Shown here piece after piece: positions 8,615 to 16,265 of a stretch of DNA of 64,000 bases. Source of the DNA: Psychromonas sp. SA13A. GTDB taxonomy: Bacteria > Pseudomonadota > Gammaproteobacteria > Enterobacterales > Psychromonadaceae. The number at the start of each line of letters is the position of its first letter. Within the stretch, counting starts at the first letter, position 1. A program made the position numbers and the translations under genes. The notes below the pieces were generated by a model. It saw nothing but the letters and a program-made list of their open reading frames with translations, was not told the DNA's origin and did not search any database. The stretch covers positions 1 through 64,000 of the forward strand of contig NZ_WTKU01000021.1 of NCBI RefSeq assembly GCF_011378715.1, in the 5' to 3' direction.

Positions 8615-9925
8615 TTAATCACTTACTAATTCAGCATTTTTTGCCTTAGAAGACTTTTCTTTATGAAATATGCCACCTTTTAATGTTTCAGGTAATGTCA
8701 GCCATAATAACCCCGCCGCGATCCAAACGATTGGAGAGCCCCACATTGCCGTTTCTAAGTCTGAACGTTCTTTGATAAAGACCAAAACCATTGGTGCCCA
8801 CATTCCTATAATACGTCCACCATGGAATAAAGCTGCGCCATAATTACGCAAGTGCGCAGGGAATAGCTCAGAAAAGTAACCTCCCCAAACTGCTGATGCG
8901 GAAAGACCGAAATTATAAACAAGCCCCAAAATAGCTAACATGTTAAAGCTACCAATCATTACATCACTTGGTGCAACAAAAAATACCGACGCCATAATGC
9001 CGGCAAGAATAAAACCAAAAGCGTTAATTTTACGTCCGTATTTATCGGCAATTGCTCCCCATACCCATGCTCCAAATAATGAGCCAAATGCAGATATAGA
9101 GAAAATGATTCCGATCGTCGCACCATCAAATTGTCGTACGTCTTTTAGGTATGTTGTTACAAACCCACTAAAAAATTGATATCCGTAGAAGTTAAGACCC
9201 GCAAGCAATAAACAAGTGACTGTGATTTTTCGATATGGGCCACTTAACATTTCTCCCCAAGAACCTTTCTTTTGAGTGATACCTGCTTCACTTTGTTTTT
9301 CAGATTCTTCTTCACCATATGCAATTATTTTTTTATCGCTTGGGAGGATAAAAATCATAATAATAGCGGCAACTAAAGGAGGGACACCACCAACCCACAT
9401 CAAACTTTGCCATGGTGCATCGATACTAGTAATAAATGCGGCATAAGCGCCCATTACCATTAATGCAACCGAAAACATACTTGATGCGAAAGCAGTTAAT
9501 TTGCCACGAACACCTGGCGGAAATAGTCCAATCATCATAGACACTGCAACTGTAAAGTACCCTCCTAAGGAAATACCAATAATTAACCGCATTAAGGCCC
9601 ATGTGGCGTAATCAGTGAACATCATATTAATAATTGTTGCACCACCATTTAATGCAGTGATTGCAATTAAAGTCGATTTTTTACCAAAATTAGTTGCGAC
9701 CCATGCACACCCAAACGCCCCGATTAGCGCACCTACAGATTGCCAGGTATAAAACTGAGCAGTATCAGCGAGGGTGATACCTTCGTATGACTCAACAATG
9801 TAAGGGCGTACGTAGTCAATAATTACAAAGTTGTAACAGTAAAAAAAGTAACCTACCAAAATGGCAAAGTAGGCAGTGGCTCGTTGAATTAGTGGAACTT
9901 CACTCATGTGCTTACGTTTAATCAT
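8615..9925 (-). CDS. MFS transporter, metabolite:H+ symporter type
   Basis: A 12-TM inner-membrane carrier of 436 aa. The loop between helices 2 and 3 carries NFGKKSTLIA and the repeat-two equivalent is IADKYGRKINAFG, both MFS signatures. The sequence resembles carriers for aromatic or organic acids and sugars. The start at 9925 is preferred because AAAGG lies about 10 nt upstream; ATG 9907 is the alternative. It is the first gene of a leftward operon with the SnoaL-type protein, and divergent from the SSS symporter across a 328-bp control region with two CRP-like sites. Confidence 0.85.
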   Translation of the reverse strand: MIKRKHMSEVPLIQRATAYFAILVGYFFYCYNFVIIDYVRPYIVESYEGITLADTAQFYTWQSVGALIGAFGCAWVATNFGKKSTLIAITALNGGATIINMMFTDYATWALMRLIIGISLGGYFTVAVSMMIGLFPPGVRGKLTAFASSMFSVALMVMGAYAAFITSIDAPWQSLMWVGGVPPLVAAIIMIFILPSDKKIIAYGEEESEKQSEAGITQKKGSWGEMLSGPYRKITVTCLLLAGLNFYGYQFFSGFVTTYLKDVRQFDGATIGIIFSISAFGSLFGAWVWGAIADKYGRKINAFGFILAGIMASVFFVAPSDVMIGSFNMLAILGLVYNFGLSASAVWGGYFSELFPAHLRNYGAALFHGGRIIGMWAPMVLVFIKERSDLETAMWGSPIVWIAAGLLWLTLPETLKGGIFHKEKSSKAKNAELVSD

Positions 9926-10044
9926 CCTAAATAAACCTTTTAATCAAGTAGTTATTTGTTAGTTTAGAGTTAGATAGGACAGTTTAATTATCCTTTCCCC
10001 TCCCTAGCTTGAACAGATAATAGTTTTTTTTATACTGTGTCGTC

Positions 10045-10060
10045 TGTGATCAATGTCATA
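10045..10060. promoter_or_regulatory. CRP-like site 1
   Basis: TGTGATCAATGTCATA matches the TGTGA-N6-TCACA consensus at 9 of 10 defined positions. Its centre is about 44 bp before the likely start point of the promoter at 10061-10090, near the class II activator position. Confidence 0.6.
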
Positions 10061-10090
10061 TTAAAGTGAATACGCACCCATTTTTATAAT
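10061..10090 (+). promoter_or_regulatory. Promoter of the SSS-sdaA operon with shared spacer motif
   Basis: A poor -35 (TTAAAG, 10061-10066) is followed by an 18-bp spacer holding TGAATACGCACCC (10067-10079) and a perfect -10 TATAAT (10085-10090). A poor -35 next to a CRP-like site fits activation by cAMP-CRP. The spacer motif would be the repressor operator. The leader to the ATG at 10254 would be about 155 nt. Confidence 0.5.
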
Positions 10091-10151
10091 GGAAAGAGGT
10101 AGGTCGCATTATTGATATTATTAAGTATACAGATGCTTTCCACTGATTTTA

Positions 10152-10167
10152 TGAGATTGATGTCACA
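10152..10167. promoter_or_regulatory. CRP-like site 2
   Basis: TGAGATTGATGTCACA also matches 9 of 10 defined CRP positions. It lies within the predicted SSS leader and could serve an additional promoter. Confidence 0.45.
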
Positions 10168-10253
10168 TTTTCTTTGGCTTTACGACCAGTTATTGATGTT
10201 TTATGGGTAAAATAAGCAAGTTACCCAAGAATTAAAAAAACAAGGAAGATTAA

Positions 10254-11795
10254 ATGGTTACGTACTCATCGTTTGTCGTGATAGCGCTTTATATGTTAAT
10301 TACCTTATTGATAAGTTACTTGGTTAACCGTCGAGGAAGTGCTCAGGGAGATTTTTCAACGGGTGGTAGACAATTTAGTTGGCTAACAGCAGGGGTATCG
10401 ATTCTTGCTACTTATATTAGTGCAATGACATTTGTCGGTATGCCTGGTTGGGTTTACAGGTCTGGCTTGGAAGCAATGAGTGTCCACCTTAACTATCCTA
10501 TTGTAATCTTTCTTGCAATAACATTTTTTGTGCCTGTGTTTTACAAACTTAAATTAACATCTATTTATGAATATCTTGAATTACGATTTGGCGTATATGC
10601 GCGCACTATAAATTCAATCGTATTTATTCTTGTCCAATGCATCTCGGCAGGTGTTATTTTATATGCTGTAAGCTTAATTCTAATACAAGCAATATCCATT
10701 TCGATATCAGAAGCAATTATATATATCAGCTTATTTACTGCGATTTATACTTTTGCAGGTGGTATTTCAACTGTCATTTGGACTGATGTATTGCAATCAA
10801 TAGTCCTGGTTATTGGAAGTATTTCAATTTTTACCATACTTATTATGGATATTAATACTGGTCAACACTTATCACGTGAAAACCTAACGATTATTAATAC
10901 TAGTTTTGACCTCGGAGTAGATACCACCCTTTGGGCTGGTTTAGTGGCAGTGAGTTTTTTGCACCTTAGTGTCTACGGAACTAATCAATTGATAATACAA
11001 AGAACTTTGGCAACTAAAAGTGTCGAACATGCACAAAAATCTATGTTGTTGTGTGGGTACGGTGCATTTTTCATTTATCTTTTCTTTTCAGTTATGGGAG
11101 TTTTACTAAGTATCTTTTACCAAGGTACTGCTTTTGCTAATAGCAATGAAGTAATTCTTGATTTTGTTTTTAATCATACTAACCCAATACTTATTGGTAT
11201 TATTATTTCTGCCATACTTGCCGCCGGAATGTCTACATTAGATTCAACATATAACTCAATAGCCACTGTTGCGACCTTTGATATATACAAACGCTTCATT
11301 GATAAAAATAATTCAGATAAACATTATGAAAAAGTCGCTCGACGAATGTGCATCGTTGCTGCAGGGGGGGTAATTATTCCTGCAATATTTGCAATATCTA
11401 ATGAATCAGTATTAAAAACAATTGCTAGCCTAACGTCCATTTTTGTTGGAATTAGATTAGGATCTTTTTTACTCGGACTTTTCTTTCATAAAGCAAATGA
11501 AAAAGGAGTTGTTATCGGTAGTATTTTAAGTGTTGTTGCTGTTTTTACTGCACGTTATATAGACATATCATGGCCATGGTTTGCACCAATTGGTACATTT
11601 ATATTTCTACTCTTTGGAATCCTTACTAGTCACTTCTATGGTGAGAATACACCTGAACAAGAAATTTTCATTTTAAACCAAAAGAAATTATTTTCTAAAC
11701 CTTTAAAGAGCCATTATGGACTGCTCATTTTTGCAATCGTGACTGTTGCAACATGCGAAGTGATACCTGATTGGCTTTATGTTGCTCTTTCATAA
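10254..11795 (+). CDS. Sodium:solute symporter (SSS family)
   Basis: A 513-aa integral membrane protein with about 13 hydrophobic segments. Family signatures include FSTGGRQFSWLTAGVSILAT near residues 34-53, and a later GMSTLDSTYNSIAT segment that corresponds to the Na+-site helix. It would import a small solute (sugar, amino acid or carboxylate) driven by sodium, usual in marine bacteria. Ribosome site AAGGAAG is well spaced from ATG 10254. Its stop is 11 bp before the serine dehydratase start, so the two are cotranscribed. That pairing makes L-serine or a serine-yielding compound a reasonable guess, nothing stronger. Confidence 0.86.
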   Translation: MVTYSSFVVIALYMLITLLISYLVNRRGSAQGDFSTGGRQFSWLTAGVSILATYISAMTFVGMPGWVYRSGLEAMSVHLNYPIVIFLAITFFVPVFYKLKLTSIYEYLELRFGVYARTINSIVFILVQCISAGVILYAVSLILIQAISISISEAIIYISLFTAIYTFAGGISTVIWTDVLQSIVLVIGSISIFTILIMDINTGQHLSRENLTIINTSFDLGVDTTLWAGLVAVSFLHLSVYGTNQLIIQRTLATKSVEHAQKSMLLCGYGAFFIYLFFSVMGVLLSIFYQGTAFANSNEVILDFVFNHTNPILIGIIISAILAAGMSTLDSTYNSIATVATFDIYKRFIDKNNSDKHYEKVARRMCIVAAGGVIIPAIFAISNESVLKTIASLTSIFVGIRLGSFLLGLFFHKANEKGVVIGSILSVVAVFTARYIDISWPWFAPIGTFIFLLFGILTSHFYGENTPEQEIFILNQKKLFSKPLKSHYGLLIFAIVTVATCEVIPDWLYVALS

Positions 11796-11806
11796 CGGAT
11801 ATTATT

Positions 11807-13177
11807 ATGCTTTCTATTTTTGATATATATAAAATTGGTGTGGGACCTTCTAGCTCACACACAAATGGCCCTATGATTGCTGGTTATAAATTTACTCGCA
11901 TCGCTGAGCCGAATCTTTCACTTGTCAAAAGGGTACAAGTCGATCTCTATGGTTCCTTATCATTAACAGGTATTGGCCATCACACTGATCGAGCAAGCAT
12001 TCTTGGGCTACTCGGAAACAAGCCTGACACTATAAAAATAACCAGTGCTAATGAATATTTACATAAGGCGATGACAGATAATAGCCTGCTATTCAATGGT
12101 ACTCATGATATCTCTTTTAATTATAAAACCGATATGTTGTTTCATTCAGAAAACCTACCTTTACATGAAAATGGGATGAAAATTAGTGCGTTTGATATAA
12201 ATGGAAATATACTTAATTCCGAAGTGTTTTATTCCATTGGTGGAGGTTTTATTGTGACTGAGAAGGAATTAACAGAAGGCAATAAAGTATCGGAAGTGCA
12301 GGTGAAATATCCTTTTAAAAGCGCAGATGAGATGCTTGCTTTAGCAGACAAAAATGGAATGAGTCTGGGGGGACTGATAATTACTAATGAGTTGTCTTTT
12401 AATGATATTGAGGTTATTAACGAGAAAGCCGATCAAATATGGCGAGTAATGAATAGGTGTATGGAAAGAGGTTTTGAGACGGAGGGAATCCTTGAAGGTG
12501 GTCTAAATGTAACTCGTAGAGCACCAAATTTGTTAAAAAAATTAGAAGCGAATAGCTCTCACGATCATGATCCTATGGAAATTTTGGATTGGGTTAATTT
12601 ATTTGCCTTTGCAGTTAGTGAAGAGAATGCATCAGGTGGACAAGTTGTTACTTCTCCTACAAATGGTGCAGCGGGAGTTATTCCCGCAGTACTTACTTAC
12701 TATCATCGATTTATAAAAAAGTTAAACACTAAGCAACTCAAAGATTTTTTAGCTGTCTCTGGAGCAATTGGTATTTTATATAAAACAAATGCATCTATTT
12801 CTGGTGCAGAAGTTGGCTGCCAAGGTGAAATTGGAGTTTCGTCATCTATGGCAGCTGCTGGCTTAACTGCCTTAAGAGGTGGTAGTAATGAGCAAATTTG
12901 TATTGCCGCTGAAATTGCAATGGAGCATTCTTTAGGTATGACCTGCGACCCGATGGGGGGATTAGTTCAAGTTCCTTGTATCGAACGAAATGCGATGGGA
13001 GCAATGAAAGCAATTAATGCTTCAAGAATGGCTTTAAAGCGAAACAGTAAATCTTTAATTTCATTAGATAAAGTTATCGAAACTATGTACCGAACAGGTA
13101 AAGATATGAATAGAAAGTATCGCGAAACATCACTTGGTGGATTAGCTTTGATTCATCTTGCACCGCCATGTGAGTAG
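11807..13177 (+). CDS. sdaA: L-serine ammonia-lyase (iron-sulfur, single chain)
   Basis: It converts L-serine to pyruvate and ammonia with a 4Fe-4S cluster. The N-terminal beta domain opens with [14 protein letters not shown]. The alpha domain holds [23 protein letters not shown] and [18 protein letters not shown], whose three cysteines fit the cluster ligands. The chain ends PPCE, so the penultimate cysteine is kept; in type 2 enzymes this tail cysteine enters the active site as the fourth iron ligand. Length 456 aa is typical. ATG 11807 is chosen because longer readings run into the SSS gene and add non-homologous residues. With the symporter it suggests import and deamination of an amino acid for carbon. 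Confidence 0.93.
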   Translation: MLSIFDIYKIGVGPSSSHTNGPMIAGYKFTRIAEPNLSLVKRVQVDLYGSLSLTGIGHHTDRASILGLLGNKPDTIKITSANEYLHKAMTDNSLLFNGTHDISFNYKTDMLFHSENLPLHENGMKISAFDINGNILNSEVFYSIGGGFIVTEKELTEGNKVSEVQVKYPFKSADEMLALADKNGMSLGGLIITNELSFNDIEVINEKADQIWRVMNRCMERGFETEGILEGGLNVTRRAPNLLKKLEANSSHDHDPMEILDWVNLFAFAVSEENASGGQVVTSPTNGAAGVIPAVLTYYHRFIKKLNTKQLKDFLAVSGAIGILYKTNASISGAEVGCQGEIGVSSSMAAAGLTALRGGSNEQICIAAEIAMEHSLGMTCDPMGGLVQVPCIERNAMGAMKAINASRMALKRNSKSLISLDKVIETMYRTGKDMNRKYRETSLGGLALIHLAPPCE

Positions 13178-13296
13178 TAAACCAATTCGTAATACTAGAT
13201 TTGTAATCGCTAAGGCATCGTTAGCATCAGTTTTTGACCTTGGAGGAAACCTTTTAATTTTTTTGGGCTAATTATTCTGACCTCATGGCCAAACTA

Positions 13297-13465
13297 GCTC
13301 ACATCCATAAACTTTGGCCAATATTTATAATCAACCTATCTTTTAGTGATGCGGTTTTACATACTCGGAGGTAGTTGGTTATGACTCAATTTCGACAGTC
13401 CAAAGTATCGCTTGCCGATACGCCTTATTACCATTGTATATCTCGTTGTGTTCGTCGAGCTTATT
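13297..13465 (+). repeat. 169-bp direct repeat, copy A (RAYT 5' end)
   Basis: The sequence from cacatccataaactttggcc to cgtcgagcttatt is repeated at 15782-15950 with scattered substitutions. It contains the upstream region and first codons of a RAYT transposase, including the ribosome site cggaggtag. It ends three bases before the IS6-type element. Confidence 0.8.
13381..13465 (+). pseudogene. RAYT transposase N-terminal fragment, cut by the IS6-type element
   Basis: It reads MTQFRQSKVSLADTPYYH, then CISRCVRRAY, the typical N-terminus of another RAYT subgroup. It stops where the IS element begins at 13469. The missing remainder is not on the other side of the IS, so an adjacent deletion accompanied or followed insertion. 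Confidence 0.8.
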
Positions 13466-13468
13466 AAC

Positions 13469-14274
13469 GGTACTGTCAAGTTAACAACTGCCTCACCAAT
13501 TGTGCGATAATCTGCCGATGAAAAATCCAAATATCTATGCAGGTTATCGTTATCCTGCACAAATCATCAGCCATACCGTTTGGCTTTATCATCGTTTTAC
13601 GCTCAGTTTTCGTGATATTGAAGAATTGCTCGCCGCTAGAGGTATCGTTGTCAGCTATGAAACGATCCGGCAATGGTGTAAAAAATACGGTGCCATCTAT
13701 TGCAACAAACTCAAAAAGAATAGCGGTAAACTGGGTGATACCTGGTATTTGGATGAGGTTTTCATCAAAATAAATGGCGTATTGCATTACCTTTGGCGAG
13801 CTGTTGATCAAGATGGTGACGAGATAGATATTTTGGTTCAGAAACGAAAGAATAAGACTGCTGCGATGCGCTTCTTTAAGCGACTATTGAAAGGGCAGGG
13901 AGGTACGTCGTTAAAGGTTGTGACAGATAAACTCGCAAGTTACTCTGCTGCCAAAAAAGAATTAATACCAAGTGTCGAACACTCAACTGTTCAGTATGAA
14001 AATAATGGTTGTGAACTCTCACACCAGCCTACTCGGCAACAAGAACGACAGATGAGAAAATTTAAATCACAGGGGCGTGCCCAACGGTTTTTAAGTTGCC
14101 ACGGAGTGGTCAATAATTTGTTTCGTTTTGGTCGTCATCTAATGCAAGCAAAACATTATCGAGTATTTCGAGATCGCTCCTTTTCTGAATGGATGGGGGT
14201 TAGTGCGTCCCAAATTTAGATTAAGGCTAATTTAATAGCCTTTAGTCGTCCTAGTTACATAAGTTGACAATACC
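13469..14274 (+). mobile_element. IS6-family insertion sequence, apparently intact (806 bp)
   Basis: The imperfect ends ggtactgtcaagtta (left) and ggtattgtcaactta (right, reversed) agree at 13 of 15 positions. A single full transposase lies between. Size is normal for IS6 elements. The flanking 8-mers ttattaac and tatcgaag differ, so no target duplication remains, as expected after an IS6-mediated adjacent deletion. Confidence 0.82.
13518..14219 (+). CDS. IS6-family DDE transposase
   Basis: It catalyses replicative transposition of the surrounding element. The 233-aa chain has the N-terminal HTH region (RDIEELLAARGIVVSYETIR), then the DDE catalytic core: first Asp in WYLDEVFIKI, second in VVTDKLASY, and Glu in CELSHQPTR. 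The basic HQPTRQQERQMRKFKS block typical of IS6 follows. ATG 13518 gives the usual start MKNPNIYAGYRYPAQII; a TTG at 13500 is less likely. No frameshift or stop is seen, so it should be active, and it may have reshaped this locus. Confidence 0.92.
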   Translation: MKNPNIYAGYRYPAQIISHTVWLYHRFTLSFRDIEELLAARGIVVSYETIRQWCKKYGAIYCNKLKKNSGKLGDTWYLDEVFIKINGVLHYLWRAVDQDGDEIDILVQKRKNKTAAMRFFKRLLKGQGGTSLKVVTDKLASYSAAKKELIPSVEHSTVQYENNGCELSHQPTRQQERQMRKFKSQGRAQRFLSCHGVVNNLFRFGRHLMQAKHYRVFRDRSFSEWMGVSASQI

Positions 14275-14282
14275 TATCGAAG

Positions 14283-14391
14283 ACATAACTTGAGCACTCT
14301 GTGGTCAATATTCTGTTTCGTTTTTGGCGTCATTTAATGCCGGTATAACATTATAGGACGTTGCGAGATTATTCCTTTTTAGAATGAAAGT
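14283..14391 (+). pseudogene. Decayed 3' remnant of a second IS6-family transposase
   Basis: gtggtcaatattctgtttcg (14301-14320) and the following bases to about 14390 align with the 3' end of the intact transposase (14106-14192) with many substitutions, including the segments corresponding to NNLFRFGRHLMQA and FSEW. Reading frame and terminal repeat are lost. It ends a few bases before the diguanylate cyclase stop codon. The divergence shows an older insertion. Confidence 0.72.
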
Positions 14392-14394
14392 GAG

Positions 14395-15651
14395 TTAGGT
14401 TAAACTCGTAATACTTATCGTGTTTTTACCATGACTTTTAGATGAATAAAGCGCTTTATCTGCACAAGTTAATAACTGATTTGCAAGGTCATTTATTTTT
14501 AGATATGTGGCCTTCGATTTTACCATTCCAAAAGAACATGATGCAGTGAATTGATTTGAAGTATTCCCAAAATAGGCTGCGGCGATATTGCTCCTAATGC
14601 TCTCTACAATAGTAATAGCCTCATTATCTTCTTGCAAATCACACAATAACAGAACAAATTCATCTCCGCCTAATCGAGCAAAGCTATCACCAGGTCGAAT
14701 AGTTTCTTTTACAATATCAGAAATACCTTTTAGAAGCTGATCTCCACAAGCATGACCATAGGTATCATTCACTTTTTTAAAGTTATCTATGTCTAAAAGG
14801 CAAACATAAAATCCATTACAAATTCCTTGGCCCATTTCAGTTATCGCAGTGGATAAACGAATTTCAAAATAACTACGGGAGAGGGCTTGTGTAAGATGGT
14901 CATGCATTAGTTGGTTGCTTAACTGACTTCTATCTTTATAAAGGTTATCAATATGAAGAATTAAAATCCAAGAAATGCTACATGTCACCAGTAAAGCTCC
15001 AATCCAAGCCGATGGAGGTAAATCAATCAGTTGTATTCCTGTCAGTGCATCACCTAAACCCGTTATCATCCATATGCTACCCGTTATTAATAATAGCTTT
15101 ATTGTATTAAGAGATTGCTTCTTTTGGTCCTTCTGTCTTATCCGATAAATTTGAATGAGAGTTCCCAAGCAATATAAAGATAATAACAATAACCAGGCGC
15201 CCCAAAGTTGAAATAATGGGCCATAGACTAACCCAGTATAATATTGTGATGTCGGGTAAAACTCTTTCATCAAAAAATATTGATTCGGGAAAATGCATAA
15301 TAATGAAAAAAAAGTGTTAATGGCATAGCACCATTTCAGTGATTTTTTAGCAGGGTAATCAAAGAAAAAAATATAGAAATGCATACTAAGAAGAACCGTA
15401 AACATTGAAGTGATGATGGTGACTCGATTGGCTATATTAAGATATTCAAGGTTTTCGCCTGAATTAATCAGAACAGCAAAAGCGGCCAAAAAAATACCAG
15501 TTATTAATGCAGACATTGAAAAGATAAAGTAAGAGTGCACAGGCTCTTTATGGCGAGTATTAAGTAGCTTATATAATAATAAAAAAAATCCAGCTAAAAA
15601 AACACTAAGACTCGAAGTGATAATAAATGGTAATGATAACAGTTGAACCAT
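14395..15651 (-). CDS. Membrane diguanylate cyclase (GGDEF)
   Basis: It makes cyclic di-GMP from two GTP. Residues about 1-240 form seven or eight transmembrane helices, like 7TM sensor modules of membrane signalling proteins. The GGDEF domain spans about 250-415, with HDHLTQALSR at its start, LLDIDNFKKVNDTYGH and the active loop RLGGDEFVLLL. An RxxD inhibitory site (RPGD) sits five residues before GGDEF, so product inhibition is expected. No EAL domain is present. ATG 15651 follows GGGAAG. It is enclosed by the two 169-bp repeats together with the IS elements, so it may be accessory. Two PilZ proteins elsewhere in the window are possible readers. Confidence 0.9.
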   Translation of the reverse strand: MVQLLSLPFIITSSLSVFLAGFFLLLYKLLNTRHKEPVHSYFIFSMSALITGIFLAAFAVLINSGENLEYLNIANRVTIITSMFTVLLSMHFYIFFFDYPAKKSLKWCYAINTFFSLLCIFPNQYFLMKEFYPTSQYYTGLVYGPLFQLWGAWLLLLSLYCLGTLIQIYRIRQKDQKKQSLNTIKLLLITGSIWMITGLGDALTGIQLIDLPPSAWIGALLVTCSISWILILHIDNLYKDRSQLSNQLMHDHLTQALSRSYFEIRLSTAITEMGQGICNGFYVCLLDIDNFKKVNDTYGHACGDQLLKGISDIVKETIRPGDSFARLGGDEFVLLLCDLQEDNEAITIVESIRSNIAAAYFGNTSNQFTASCSFGMVKSKATYLKINDLANQLLTCADKALYSSKSHGKNTISITSLT

Positions 15652-15781
15652 GTAGTCTTCCCATGCAGAAATACGATCCCTTTTTTTAGAAATCTAAGTT
15701 ATCAAGATTAACAGAAAAATAAAAAATAAGAAGAAGTCCCTTTAAAAAGTAATCACGCAAACTAGCACTAATCACAAATAA

Positions 15782-15950
15782 GCGCACATCCATAAACTTT
15801 GGCCAATATTTATAATCAATCTATTTTTTAGTGGTGCGATTTTACATGCTCGGAGGTAGTTTGTTATGACTGAATTTCGACAATCCAAAGTATCGCTTGC
15901 CGATATGCCTTATTACGATTGTATATCTCGTTGTGTTCGTCGAGCTTATT
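15782..15950 (+). repeat. 169-bp direct repeat, copy B (RAYT 5' end)
   Basis: Second copy of the repeat at 13297-13465, in the same orientation. Here the RAYT sequence continues past the shared segment. Confidence 0.8.
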
Positions 15951-16076
15951 TATGTGGTAAAGGTAAATACACAGAAAAATCATTTGAGCATCGACGCTAG
16001 TGGGTGATTGAACAAATGTATTATCTAGCCTTTACCTTTAATATTAATATTTGTGCTTATGCGATGTTGATAATTT
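15866..16076 (+). pseudogene. RAYT transposase fragment with nonsense codon
   Basis: It starts MTEFRQSKVSLADMPYYD and runs through CRRAYLCGKGKYTEKSFEHRR into TAG in the expected frame. The frame then continues WVIEQMYYLAFTFNIN and ICAYAML before breaking off just ahead of the HUH motif. Relatives have HRRQW here, so CAG to TAG is the likely lesion. The catalytic half is absent. Confidence 0.75.
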
Positions 16077-16097
16077 AAGTTAGATTTACATTGTTTA

Positions 16098-16160
16098 CGC
16101 TTAATTTATAAGATGATGAGTCGTTCGTTATGTTTAGAATTCATTCATTCCACATAGTTA
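16098..16160 (+). pseudogene. Trace of a RAYT N-terminus
   Basis: ttaatttata followed by atgagtcgttcgttatgttt (16116-16135) and agaattca resembles the start of the RAYT gene at 5318 (MSRPLRLEF here reads MSRSLCLEF). Similarity fades after about 45 bases. This is short and could be partly chance. Confidence 0.45.
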
Positions 16161-16265
16161 CTATATTGTTACAAAATTAGAATTTTATTATGATATTTTA
16201 TCGAACGAAAAATTAAGAGACCTCTGTAAATATGCGTCAATTAAATAATAAAGGTGTACATAATT

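Noticed and set aside
11771-11806. Upstream TTG start for serine dehydratase, overlapping the SSS gene
   Set aside because: It adds twelve residues not seen in the family. ATG 11807 gives the standard N-terminus.
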